From contig NC_088130.1 in assembly GCF_036370855.1 (NCBI RefSeq), positions 61,790,941 through 61,854,940 of the forward strand: a stretch of DNA of 64,000 nt. Reading direction: 5' to 3'. The position numbers and the translations under genes were made by a program. Origin of the DNA: Dromaius novaehollandiae. Taxonomy: Eukaryota > Chordata > Aves > Casuariiformes > Dromaiidae. Positions 1-13,700 of this stretch are shown here, in pieces. The notes below the pieces were generated by a model that was not told the origin of the DNA, did not search any database, and saw nothing but the letters and a program-made list of their open reading frames with translations. Numbering within the stretch: position 1 is the stretch's first letter; every line of letters begins with the position of its first letter.

Positions 1-3000
1 ATGGACATGCAGCTCAGCAGCCTGTTCCTGCTGGGATCAGGGCCTGGCCTTGCTTCCCAAAGGAGCATGGGGATGTCTTGGTGCCAGGACTAGTCCTGTG
101 TTCATTTAGTCTGAGGAGAGAGCGAGCCGTCCTCATCCCACAGCGAGGAGCTCCTCTGCTGTGCTGACTGTTAATGCTCCTTTCAGGCTGTTCACGCTCC
201 TTTCAGCCTCTGGTAAAAAGTTAGTATTCTACCAGCAGAACTGAAGCTAATGGAGTGGCATCGTTCCAGCTGTTGATTAGTGCAAATAAGAGATAAACGA
301 ACTCTTGGGTGAAGAGGAAACACACGTGCTGTCAAACTGAAACTGAGAAGCTATTGCTCACAGAAGCGTGACTCCCCTGGAGTCTGTAGGAGCTCGGCCT
401 TCCCAGTGCTGGTGTGGTGGGACCTAGGGGAACTGTTCCCCTAGCTCTTCAGTATATGTACCAATATCAACACTGTTAGTGGGGCTTCACTGAGCCAAAA
501 TTTTCTGCACCAAACTCAGACCTTTATTACTAGTTGTGACAGCACACTTGTCTTAGGGAAGAAAATGGGTTTGGTTTAGCAGGTGTGTGCTTCATGGGTG
601 GTGAAAAACATGGTAAAATCTTTGTAGGGTCAATGCTGAGTGAAGTTTCCACATGTGAGCAAGTCAAGGTAAACATCAGGAGATGGCACAGAACTGAACA
701 TGAGCAGCTAATGCTGTTCTGACACGACCTACTTTGTCCATAGGACCACCTGGGACATCATTTCTGCTGAAAATTAAAGAATGCTTGTGCATGTGAATTG
801 GCGGGGGTGTTTTGTGGTCTTCCATGCTTGAAGTCAGTGTGAGTTATATCACTGACTTCAGTGGGGACACGTCCCAGCCTGGACTGAGCTTGTCTTCTGC
901 TAACATAGAGCTTTGCAAAGCTAGTAGAGCATTAGCATGGGCAGTTTTCCTGATGGGTTAAGCTCATGAGATGACTGATGACACCTAATTCCTAACTATC
1001 ACCGGGGGATTTTTGTGTGTCTGGCTTGTCCAGTTCCTGAGATGACCATCTGTGGTGGGAAGGATTTCCTGGGCTGTTTTCTGTGTTCAGTCAGGAAGAG
1101 CTCTGTTCCCTTCTATATGTGAAATGCTAAACATGAACTCAGAAGTAACCCAAAGTGATAAGGTCTGAAAGCAACAGGGGCTCTTTTTATCCAGAAAGAT
1201 TAGACATGCTTTGGGAGCCTGGAAGTGATTATTCTGAGAAATAAGAAAACACAAAACTTTTCTTAGGTGCTCATTTAAAGATTAAATATATGTCTCCTGG
1301 AAAATCTTATAGGATAGCACCTGTAGGAAATGATTTAATGACTGTGATGGGGTAATGCTGGCACATGAACAAAGGGGTTTGAGAATATGCTTGGCTGGAA
1401 ATTAGAAGTTTCTAATCTCCAGAGCAGCAAGTTCTGCTAACAGACTTCCACCAGGAGAAGTAGGGGCACTTAATCGTAAAATGAAGAGGGGTCAGGTCAT
1501 GAGGGAAAATGTGGTGTGGCTGCTTGTGTTAGTAGGGGACTCTATTCAGTGACTCCAGAGATCCTCACCAGACTTTCTGATATGTGAAACCATCCAAGTA
1601 TGAACATGTGATGCTGGGCGACCAGCAAATCTTCGCTCTCCAGCCCTTGGCTGACTCACAGGTGGCTGTCTGTGCCCATTCGTGATTGTTACATCTGGAT
1701 GTAGATAGTGAGGGAAGTCCAGTTTACGTGGCATTGGATCCCTGCCTCGTAGATGTGCACGTTGGAGCTGATCACCGCCCCCCCCCCCTCCCACCCCATG
1801 GAAACACTGGAAGGAAACTGCCAGCTGCAGGAGTGACTCATAGGACTTGCCTCAGATGCCTATTCTAGGTGTGCATGATTCACCCTTTGGAGCTGCCTAT
1901 TTCTCTTTGCTGATTGTAGAGAAAGTGCAGGGTGATAGGCTCGGACTTAAACACTTTGGCTTTGCATGCTGTTAGAGCACAGGTGCTCTGCCTTAAAGGA
2001 TTCAGAGAAAGGTATTTGTTTTGTTACACTCCTTTGCAGACTGTCTTTCTTTAATGCACAAAATGACCAGAAAACCCCCCAAAGTAAAGAGGTCAGACAT
2101 TTTCAGCAGCCAACATAGGATCTTCTCTAAACAATTTTAAGGGGGAAATTAATGCCTCAGTGCCACCTTGTGGAACGATCTATGTAAGAGGACAGGCAGT
2201 GGTGACGGGCACATCCAGTGTCATGCTCCTCAGCTTGTGATTCATGGGGCCATCACACTGTAAGCACAAAGGCACCTGCCTTGATTCCTTCAGCTGACCC
2301 AACACTCCACATGTGCCCCCTCACCTGGGACCAAACTCCATTTCTGCCTCATGGTCTACAAGCAAAAGATACCGGGGAATGCTGCCCTAGAAGCATGTTG
2401 GACTTTTAGGGGATTTGGTGGTGATTTCAGTAACGATGCCTCAAATGCAATGATTAAACCAAAGATTTCCACTGGAACCTGGGATTTCTTTCTTGCCTGA
2501 GAAGAGTGCAAGTTCACGGGAGCCCAGCATTCCTGGAAAATGGCTGTCCACTTCTCAGCCCAAATTAGAATGTATAGGTGCCTATAGCTATGCTCAAAAA
2601 CAGGAGACAAAGCCTTTCAGAGACAATGCAGCTGCTTTCTTGTTTGTAAAGTAAAGGAGTGTACTTGAAAGGCCCCTTGAGATCCAGGAAAGAAAAACAA
2701 AGTTTTAGGTCCAGATATGAGGCATACAGATTGATACGCACCCTCATTCATCTGAGAAATGCTGTGAGATCTCCAACACACACTGATGCCAGGACTTCAG
2801 CTTTACATCTCAGCTGGAAACTACCACATGCAGAAGAAACTTGAGGTACTCCTCACTGCCCCGGTCTGGCATTCCCGGGCTCATGTTTGTGTGCTCCAGT
2901 AAATGTTTGCATGGCAGAGAATCAAGTGACCTGGAAGAATCTGTTGGTCCCTTTTTCTGTGCCACACCATGGCTCACAAACCCATAGGGGAAAATCTTTC

Positions 3001-4634
3001 TAAGTAGGAAGGTGCTGTAGGAACACCCTTTGCAGCAATGTGATTACCATCCCTCACGATTAAATGCTCTTTAATATCCCAGACAGACTAGTAATTTACT
3101 GCATATTTAGCCAGGCAGCTCAATGAGGTCAACAACTGATTTGTTGCTGGACAAGGGCTTGCCCCAGTCCATAAAACCCTTTCTTGCTGCAGTGTAGACA
3201 ATCGTCTATGGAGAATAGAGGAGGATCAGCTTCCCAGGTTCTTCCACACAGCTGCACAACATCCTGTGGGTGAGAGAAAAGCTCATGAACTTTTGCAAAG
3301 CAGTAGCATAGAGTGAGGCACCGCCAGGGGCAGAGTCAGCAGAATGCTATGTGTGCATCTGTGCAGCTGCCTGTGACTCTTCGGGAGCTGTGTGTCACAT
3401 CCCTTTCAGAAAGATACTTAGAAGATGCAGCAGGTTTAGACAAAAGTGAAGAAAACCAGCAAAGAACTAAACAGGGCTCATGCAAAAAAGGTCCAGAGAG
3501 CACCAGTGGGTTTAACAGGTTGGGGCTGAGCAAAGAGTAATTGAAAAGATATTAAAACATTTTTACAGTGGTGAGATAAGAGCATTATTGCAGTTGGTGG
3601 GCAGGAATATAAACAGAGGGAATCAGAAGGTCGAGATTTTATTGTTAAGTGTGGGAGAGTGAGAGCTCTGTTCTAGTATCCAGGTGAGATCAATGGTGTA
3701 CATCTCTTATTTCTGGGATCCAGGCATGAAGCTGTGTTTATTCTTTATGCTGATTCCTTGTTCCTGCAATAACTAGAGGCTGGCATTATGCCATGCAAGC
3801 ACTGGACTCTCCAAACCACACAGTCGTTAGCCTTTCTCCAGGGATTATTACTAGAGGCAGGTCTCTTCTAGCACCACATGAGAGGACAGGAGGGAGGGTT
3901 CGGTGAGGAGGCCCTGCACTAGCATGCCCAGCGCTGCAGACACAGGGTGCAGTCAATGCATCCAGGTGCATGGTACAACAGGACCCACAGCAACAGAGAA
4001 GAGTCCCAGTTGCTGAAATAAGGAAACACATCCTGCAGCACTGTCTTGGGAGAGGAAATATTCAACCTGTAACAGCTCTATAGCCATTGCCTTCTTCCTG
4101 GCAATGGACAGTGGTGCACACCAGTTCCAGACAGAGCATCCTCCCTGCTGGCTAGGGATGAGCAAGCTAGTCCTGCAAAGTGCAGGCAAACAGTCCTAAT
4201 CCCACCCATTGAAGCAGAACAGCACCAAGCCACCAGCCAGCAGGTTATAATGCAGAACACAGATGAAATTCCTATTCATTGTCTGTGCCTATGGAAAAAA
4301 TTATGGAGAATGAGATGCTTTAACAACACAGCTAGGCTGTTCACAGCTCCATCTCTCTGGCGATACACTGCTCCTGGACAGAGTTGCAGAGCTCGCAAGG
4401 CACTTGTAGCAGAAATGTTGCATCCTCATCATTTAGATTTAAACGGATGGCAGGGGAGAGAGACTTTAAAGCTCACTGCTACTTTATTGGCTTGTTCATC
4501 GTTAACCAAATGAGTGAAGGTGTCTGAGGGTGAAAGGAGGTTGCCAAGTTTCAAAGGGTAACTTAGCTCAGCACAATGAAGTCTGCTCTCACAACAGGAG
4601 CTCCCGCAGCTACACACTGGAGCCGGAGAGCAGA
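1..4634. other. 5' flank of AQP7, no coding exon recognised
   Basis: I see no exon with convincing homology here. The open frames of 60-87 codons have no recognisable domain and overlap on both strands. A C run of 11 lies at 1778-1788. A phrase around 850-870 (GACTTCAGTGGGG) recurs near 29168 and may come from old interspersed repeats. A non-coding first exon and the promoter of AQP7 may lie here, but I cannot place them: I found no clear TATA box or CpG island. Confidence 0.6.
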
Positions 4635-4724
4635 ATGCTGGTGAAAATTCAGAAGGTGCTCACGGTTCGTAACAGGACCATCAGGGAGCTGCTGGCAGAA
4701 GCGCTGGGGATGTTCATCCTGATG
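4635..4724 (+). CDS. AQP7: AQP7 coding exon 1 (residues 1-30)
   Basis: Starts with ATG and ends in phase 0 at ATG|gtaagg. It encodes the cytoplasmic N-terminus (MLVKIQKVL) and the start of membrane helix 1 (ELLAEALGMFILM), aligning with AKIQEIL...EFLAEFMSTYVMM of mammalian AQP7. The frame stays open upstream to a GTG at 4530 but contains no earlier ATG, so 4635 is the likely start. Confidence 0.88.
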
Positions 4725-7700
4725 GTAAGGAGGGGACAGGCCCAGATGTGCGTGTCCATGCATGTGTGTGTATGCGCGTGTATGGGGGGGTGAGAGTGTA
4801 AACGTTTGCAGCAGCAGTTTTTAAGTTCAGTGGTTTCCTGCCTCATCCTCAGGGTTGCTCACCAGCTGGTTATTACTGCTTAACACTCTCTGGTCACATG
4901 GCAGCTTTGGATCAGGGTAGACAATCTGCTGAAAACTTTCTATTGGAAAAAGGCAATGCAACTGGTAGGTGGGGCACTGAGAGAAAGTGAAGCACGTTGG
5001 GATGAACAGGCTGTTCCTGTTCTCTTCTAGGTAAAAACAAACACAAGATTCTGAATGAAACCACACAGCAGTGTCTGGTCAGATAGGGCAACACAACGCT
5101 TGCGACAAACCCCCTTAAACTCACAGTCAGTGAATTGGTGCTCTTCTCCCCGCGGTGCCAAAGTGGACTGTGCGGGCTGAGCAGCTGCCACTGATGCCTG
5201 CCTGAGATCCTGTGCAGGATTCAGGGGAGCAGTGGGCAGATCCTCAACTCCTCTGCCACTGACATTCTCTGTGAAATGAAAACAGCATGCACTCATCTTC
5301 CTGCTGGTGTTCCCAGGGTAATTAATGCTTGTGAAACTCTCTGGAGCCACAGCCTACCATTAGGAAATGCAGTTAACAGGTGTAAAGCATGCCAGGAGCT
5401 TGCCTTCAGTTGTCTTATGCTGGCAAATGAATAATGTTTATCCCAAATCTTACAAAAAGCTCCCCCCTTGCCTGAGGGATCTCTTGCATATGAATTGAAG
5501 TGGTTTTGAGCTTTCAGGCTGCTTCAAAGGTGTTTGAGGGCAAGGAAGGCAGGGGCAGTTGCTTTGCAGCCAGAATTGATCCCTGGTGTTGGTGCAGCGC
5601 CCTGCCAGGATCAGAGCCCCAGTGTGTTGCCCCAACATAACAAAACGAGATCTTCTCTCTGAAAAGGTCCAGTAATTGTCTGTGCTAATTTATTATACTT
5701 GGACTTAGCCTGTAAGCAATTCTGGACAGAGCAAGGCACTTTAGTTTGGACAGAGGCCACCACAGAAGAGCTGAGGATTATCCAAATAATTCACACTTGG
5801 AGTTTTCCATAAGCATGGGGACCTTTTGATACAGCTGTCTGTACAGATAAAGGTGCTTTTTTTCAAGGACAACTGCATGTGCAAAGGATACTTGCATTTT
5901 ATCACATCATCTTGAGTATTTAGTCCCTTGAAATCCATTCCTACTGCACAGGTACTTCTACACAGATTGGAAATCAGAGTACAGACATCTGTGACACCTC
6001 AGCAGGACCTAAGCAAATATTTTTCCTTTTCCATCACCTTTGTTTTTGGTGGCAAAACTTCCTGGATGACAAAGAACAAATTTAAGGGAGTCCTGCCAGG
6101 GTGGCAGCATGAGGAGGATCCTGAATAATTCTTGTCTTTGTGCTCAGGACTCTGACAGTTCAGGGTAGATTTTGGAGCCAGCAGTTCATGTTGACTCTTC
6201 TCTCACTGAGCTCTGTGAGAGGATAGAGTAGGAGGAGGGACGCTGCACAATAAACAGCCCGATCAAAGGCTGGTGGCAAATAACAACCAGCATCCAAAGG
6301 TAGCCTCTCTGGCAGCCCCCTGCTCCTTGCTGCACCTGGAAATGTCCTCTCTGATCTCTGGGACTCCTGGCTGTCTGTTATTTGGACAAGAGCACCCAGC
6401 CAGTATAGGGGCTCTTGTTTCAATAGACAGGCAATGTTCATAAAGGAGGGAACCAGGCAGCAGGAGTAAATGGCACTGGGAGTGGGTAGGCAGGAAAAAC
6501 AAAGGTTATTTTGTGATCATGAAAATAGAAGAAATGACCAGAGGTTTGGATCCGTGCTGCAAAATAGCTTCTTTGGCCTGTGCCTTTTTTCAGGATAAGA
6601 AAATTTCAGTTCAGCTTTAATCGAGCAGTCTCCTGCTCTGCTACCCTCCCTCTGCACTTGCATGCACTCCTGCAAAACCTGCGTCCTTTCTTTACGCATT
6701 TGATTCTCTTGGACCTGGTTTTGAAAAGGCTCAGAAATATACAGAGAAAGAATTTTTTTGCTGGGGGACATCTGAGATATTGCTTTGGGGTGCTTTCGCT
6801 GAGGCAGACTGGGAGAAGGGGCCACACTGTGCAGGCTGTAACTTTGTGTGCAGCATGCAGTGTGGTATGTGTAGACGAGAGAGGAGAGAATTGCGTCTCT
6901 GGGGAACAGGGGATTTTGGTGATGGCTGAAGGAGAAGAAGGAGAGCAGACACATGAGATAAAGATTGGATCCAGGCACAGCAGCAAGTAAAGATCTGAGT
7001 CAAAACAGGATAGCTCAAAGCAGAAATATACGTGCTGCCGGACATACTGACTTATTTCTTGGAGGGGCACGTTACCTGGTCCTTGTTCTCCCTGGATAAA
7101 GACTGATATGGTTTAAGGTATGGGACAGTCTAAGCCCTAAGTGGTTTGAAAGGCAGAGGCTTCAAGGCTTCAAAAGAAGCTTTGTCCTTCTGCAGATTTC
7201 CATATAAAAGCTGTGAAAATAAATGATTTTTCCACCCTCTGACCACATTGAAAGAGTGAAGTATATTTACTTTCAGGACAGAACAATTTCTAAAATAGGT
7301 ATTTTCCTGCTGGAATAGAATATTTACATTTCTTTTAAATTTTTTCTTAGTTGCCTTTTAGTCACTAAAAAAATATTGAAATCTTGGCCATTTTCAATTT
7401 GTAAACATATGTATTGAAAGGAAAAGTCAAACTAGAATTTCCTTCCTTGTTTTTGGCCAGAATAAATTACCAAAATTAGAGTCAAGTTTGGCAAATAGCT
7501 TTGTCTTGACCAAATTACATTTTTAGACAATAAAATAGAAAAGAAAAAAGAAAGGAAAAGAAGAAAGAAAAGAAAGAAAATAAGAATTTGCCCAGCCCTC
7601 ATTCCATCTGACTTGGGCTACTGTCTTTGGGATGTCTGCAGTGACTCTCTGGATTCATGCCCCTGATTTCATGCATAGAAGCCCTCACCAAGACTGTGAG

Positions 7701-10700
7701 TGATCCCATTTGAACCTCAGACCTCAATATGGGCAGCTTTGGCTTGTATTCCCTTCCCTGAACCCAGACCAGAGCATCTTATTTGGTGTGATAGGCATCA
7801 AAAAAGGAATATCCAGGTACCTGCTCAGTTTTTTACAGGAGGGCTTCATTCTTGTTTGGAATCTCCTGGCCATGGGCACCTTAGAATCTTCCCATTTGTG
7901 AGAGCCTTTGGAAATTTGTTAGTATTACCGAAAAAGTGCCGAGGAAGCCCAGTCCACCATAGCAGTAATACTACTTTCAATACTCCTTTCTTTCTTTTTC
8001 CATTCACTAGCTCATTGGCTTGTCTTCTGCTGCTCAAGTGACTTTAGGACGAGGAGAATTTGGGCAATATCTGAGCATCAACTTGGGATTTGGCATTGGT
8101 GTCACCTTGGGGATCCATGCAGCTGGAGGAATCTCTGGTGAGTAGGACACCTGAGCATAGGACATCTTTATGGCCTGCAAAGGCCATATGACAGGGGCAG
8201 CAAGACTGGGCTGTGGAGCTGCGGGTGGCACTATGGCAAGCAGAGGCAGTGGCCTCACTAGCAAGAAGTGCAGTCCCACCATGCCCAAACAAGAAGAGCA
8301 GAGCAAGTCCGGGGTCAGCCTTGTGATCCAGTGATCACCAGACAAGTCCACAGGGGTGATGCAGGTTTGAGGTCAAGGCAAGGAGTTGAGATGGCAAGGC
8401 AAGGTCAGGATCAACAAGGTGCAGGGCAGGCACAGCATACCTACAGTATGCTGAGAGCCTGATCTTGAATGCACGTCCTGAGCCAAGACAGAGGATGCAT
8501 GGGTAGATGCCCCAGATGAGGCTTTTCACAGCTCTTGCTCACAACTCATTTGTGTTCAGAGTTGTCTGACCCAAGGTTATACAGCTGCACCATATCAGAG
8601 CAGACCTTGAACACAACAGGCAAACGTGTGGTGGTGGTAGGGAAAGAGGCTGCAGAGGATTACAGAGAAAGATGGTTCCAGGTTGGTCATTAGAGATAAT
8701 TAGAGCCTGTCAATGCACTCAGGGCGCCGACAAAGTGGTGCAGAAGATACAGTGGGTAGTCTGAGGGACTCCTTGCTTACCTGTAAACACTGGCCAGAGG
8801 CAAGTGGGACAGAGACAATGGCAGAGATTTAGCCATCTCGTGTTCTCACACAGTCATCAAAGAAAGATTTCAGCAGTGCCCACATCTGACACTTGGAATA
8901 TGCCATCAGAGCATGGCCCAAGGAGATAAGAAGTTTGGAAAACATGCTGCCAGTATGACCCATGGGGAAGTAAATCATTTATTGCAAAGGAGAACTTTTT
9001 GCTGATGTTGCAACAGGGAATGGTATGCAAATTTTCTCCTTATCATCCACACCCATGCGTACATATCCACACACAAACACACCCTGCACTCACACAAGGT
9101 GGTATTTCAGGCCTGTAGGATGGTATCTCTCACATGACAGAGCATTACCTCTTGTCTTGGGCAATTTCTGCATTCATTTGCCCCAAATGAAGACATAAAG
9201 GCTCTAGTAGCATGTCTGCTCTGGACCAGCAGGTATAACCATGATCTGAGCAGGAACAGCCATCCTTCTAATCTGTTCTCAAGGCAGTGATATCCAAGAG
9301 CTAAGCTGAGCCACTGCTGACAGCCATGTATAGAGTTTTGCTTTACAAACATGAAGATATGTGGGTCTCTCAGGTTGATTTCACAGTTTATTACTCCAGC
9401 CTCTAATGCCTTGCTCCCAGAGATGCTAAGCACCTGCAGCTGCCATCAGCTCGGGGCACTCAGCTCTGCCAGGATCAGACCCTCCTTGCGTATCACATGT
9501 TTCAGAGGTCTTTCCATTGTTTGGGATATAATTTGTAACTAATATATGTAACCATATAAAAGGTGGGTCATGGGTCTAAGGTCTGGGCTCCCTTTAAACT
9601 AAAGAGAGAGTCCCGTGTAGAAGGAGACTCATTCCATGCCATGAGAGGTGTCTCTGACAAGCGAGATGACCTGCTTTCTGGGAACGGCCTGTGTTCTATA
9701 GCAAGCTAGGCAGAGGATACTGAACTCTTAGAGGACTAAAGCTAGGTGCTCTCTGCCCTGCATCATGTAGGGATATTGCAGTCATCCATCTAGCAGTAGC
9801 CCAGTTGGAGGAGATGCCACCACTGTGACTTGCTCGACAAAGTGATGGGCAAGTATTTAACAGGTCCCAGGGAAACCACAGGGGAGATCCACACCCTGCT
9901 CAGTGACCTAGAACTAAAAGCTGCTTCAGAGGCAGGCAGGACTTCTCAACCTGCCTATGTCTGGGCCCACAGCAGCCCATGAGCTGTGGGCTCATACACT
10001 CTTACATGCCTTGTTCAGGGTGGAAGTCCCAGGCTGCAGGTGTAAATGACAATCTGAGATGCAAATCAATGGAGGACCAAGCTGGCTAGATGCATCCCTC
10101 TCTCCAGGGAAAATGGGTCAGCTTTGTGCAGGAGGGAGACACTGCCACTGTGGTTGGGGGAGTCTTGGTGCTTGGTATTCTGGAACAAAGTCAGGGTCAT
10201 TACCTGTGGTATGGGGGGCATGTTCCAGAACAAGTCCATCAGAGCAGATATTACTCTCTTTTGTTGTGATTTTGCAGGAGCTCATCTGAATGCCTCCATT
10301 ACCCTCACACACTGCCTTTTAGGGAACCTCCCCTGGAAGAAGTTCCCAGTTTATCTGCTCGGCCAGTTCCTGGGCTCCTTTCTGGCAGCAGCTACTGTTT
10401 TTGGTATCTACTATGGTATGGTTGCTTCTTTATCATGGCGGGGGGGGGGGGGAGGGGGACATTGCTGTGGACACCATGTCAGTCTTAGCTCACAGTTCAT
10501 CAAAATGTTTCCTTTTATCATATCCAGCATGAGGTCCTCACCCAGCATGAGGAAGGCAAGCTCTTGGCTAGTGAGACAGACCATTATCGCTCAAGGCCAA
10601 TGCAAGGCCCAGGGCATTCCCACTACCAAAACCTGCCTAAAGGCTGGTAGCTGCATTTTGGCACTGTTTTGTTTCTAAGGGTCCTCCAGTCCTCAGAGTC

Positions 10701-13700
10701 ACTGTGGCTGGGGTTCTCATGGTGATACCTGCAACAGAAAGTGCAAGGGCTCAAGGTAGATGGGCTACCAAGCATCAAGCACAGCTGGAGCTGTGTGGGG
10801 GACTCAGCTGGACTGTGGAAAACAGGACAGCAGTCATCCATGTTTGTGACTTGTGAGCAGAGGACTCACAACCCATTGGCTACAGCCTGTCTAAATCTCT
10901 GAGGGGCAGAGGGGGGGAAGCCTCACAATACAATATGAGCATTCAGCCCCCACCAGTCTCCCAGAGAAGGAATGGGGAGCTGGCAGGTTAAGGAAGCAAC
11001 TGCAGACCAAAGTCTGCTGGTGACAGATCAGTGAGACCATGCTCTGGAAGGGGTGTGTCGCTCTGGTCACGTCTCCTTTTGCCTCTTTTCCCATTGTGTC
11101 TGTACTGGCTGCAGTGGGTAGACATCTGCCTATGCCACATGTGATGAACTCTGTGCTGGCTGCTGTGCTAACTCTAACTCCCTTTCTCCTAGATGCACTG
11201 TATGACTATACCAAGGGGAACTTTACAGTGACGGGTCCAACTGCCACGGCGGGGATCTTCTCCACTTACCCTGCTCCCTATATGTCCTTGATGGGGGGCT
11301 TCCTCACAGAGGTCAGTGGGGACAGCTGTGGTGTGCTAGGAGAAGGTGGATGGCAATAGGCACTATTGCAGGTCTGGTACAGAGCACTCACAGTGCTATG
11401 CATGCGGACCCAAGCACAACCCTTGCTCCAAGGAGCCCACTGTCCTGACGAGTGTCTGGCTGCAGGTAGGGTTCAAGGCAGCTTGGTGGCAAAGTCGGGG
11501 AGCAAGAGCACAGAAATCACATGCTCAGGCTGGGTGAGTAGCCTGGGTCAGGGGAGGACTGAGTCAGGATTATAGTCCAAAGTGTGGCCAGCACAGGTTA
11601 CTGCACTGGTACAAGCTGTGCTCAAGAGGGCATTAACAAGAGGAAAGTTCCAAACAGGAGACTTCATCTGCACGGTCCCTTGAGATGATGTGTGAGACTG
11701 AGGGACTCAGTTCTTCCAGCCACCTCAATAGGGTCCGCTGCTGGGGGCCAAATCTGCCCCCTTTTCCACATGCAGTGGGTTAAGTCACTGCAAATCGTAT
11801 CTCAAGCCAAGGCCTATCTGCTCCTTCCAGCCCCATGGTTGTCTCAGGAGAATTGCCAAGCCTAAAGGATAACACTTCCAGGCTGCTTCTCAGCTCAGTC
11901 CAAGTGCCCTACAAGCACTTCCCCTTGTACTCAGCCCAAGCAATGGGAAATTTGAAGCTGAGCTATGGCAGGAACCATCTCCCATGGCTTCTGGGCAATA
12001 CCCTGAGTTGTTCTTCCTGTCCTGGATCTTACACTCACGCTGCACTCCCAGGCAGCTCTCCTGGCTACCTCTAACCAGTACAGGTGTCCTGGGACTGACT
12101 TGGCAGGAATACAACCTCTCTGGATTGAACCTCTGGGGGTTTGACCAGCCCAGTTAGCACTGAATACAGTTTATTCCCAGCACATAACACCATATCAAGA
12201 TGCCCAGAAATAAAAGAAATTGTCTCAGATATTAAGAACACTCTCAGTTTTGTTTTCTGCCATTAGATTTTTCATCAGAAGGCTTGACAGTGAATGTAAA
12301 CAACCTGCACAGCAAGCCAATGAGATAGCTATATAACTATGCATTGTAATCTCCAATATTGCTCTGCTGAGTCCCAGTCATGGAGCAAAACCTCCATCTT
12401 GACATTATTTCCACCTAGTTAGAGTACTTACTCCTTTGGGGATGCCTCAGAGGACTTGGTGTTATTCCCGAGTGTCCCATACTCTGCAGTGCTACAGGAG
12501 AAGGCACATTCACAATTAATTCAAGTCTGAGGAAACCCATGCTTTTGTTTCTGAGCTGATGAAGCTCTGCCTGGCTGTGATGGGGAGCACGGTGAGAGCT
12601 GGAGAGCCTCCAGAGGCTCATCTGATTGCTCAGCTTCCTATGGAGTGTACAGTGTCCTCGCCGCATAAGAAAGAAAATGACAAAGTGTTGCCAAGAGCTA
12701 CAGGTTTCTGCTCTTCCTGTCATTTTTGCAAGCAATCCAATAACATTGGGATCCTCCCTGACTTGACTAGAGCTTGAATTCTACCTGCTCTTCCAGTCTG
12801 GGAAGTCACTTCCTCTGTGTTGAGCATGATCCTTCTGCCTTTGCCGTTCTCTCTACTGACCTGCTTTCCCTTTCCTGCTCCTGCAGTTTATAGCGACGAT
12901 GATGCTGTTCTTGGGCATTCTAGTCATCCACGACGAGAAAAATAATGGAGCCCTGAAGGGCACACAGGCCCTGCTCACGGGTATCCTGGTCCTAGGCATT
13001 GGCCTGGCGATGGGGATGAACACAGGCTACGCCATGAACCCCTCCCGGGACCTGCCCCCAAGGGTCTTCACTGCCATTGCTGGCTGGGGAGTGGATGTCT
13101 TCACGTGAGTTACCTGTTTTGATTTTATACTGCCCAGCTCACAAAAGATAAACCCAAGCGATTAAGGATTTTTTTTCGACCAAATGACATTATGCCTGCA
13201 ATGTGGACTCTCCCTTTTCAGTAAGTGAGGGTCATACACGGGGGAGCCCCGTGTGTGGCATATACATAATTTACAGTACACCGAATCTCCAGCATGGGAT
13301 TCAGCTCCACATTCAGATACCTAAATTTAGGCACCTATGACACAGAAGCCTACCTGTGAGTAGAGATCTAGCTGGTTACTGCAGTGAGTAGAGAGACAAA
13401 GAGTTATTCAGATGACCTGAAAGGAGGTAGTTACAGCTAGACTGCTAAACAGCTCTCATAAATTTACATGTTAGAATCTGGAGATGAAACCCTATCTTCT
13501 AGTATCTAGTAGGACTGGATCTCAGGCTATGGCTTTTCCCATGGTGAGGGCATTAGTAGAGTCTCTCTCCTGTGCCTGCTGCCCATTTTCTTGAAACTTG
13601 AAGAAAATATCATTGAGAGCTTGACCTCTCTATAAAGGAAATGCAGATGTTATTGGAAATGGGGAAGGGGGAATGGTGTGTCTCTGTTTGGCAGTCACAT

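Noticed and set aside
4530-4634. N-terminal extension of AQP7 exon 1
   Set aside because: The open frame begins with GTG, not ATG, and no in-frame ATG precedes 4635. The added residues do not resemble aquaporin N-termini.
6517-7070. Overlapping 136-154-codon frames on both strands in AQP7 intron 1
   Set aside because: Mutually overlapping frames on both strands with no family resemblance; intronic chance ORFs.
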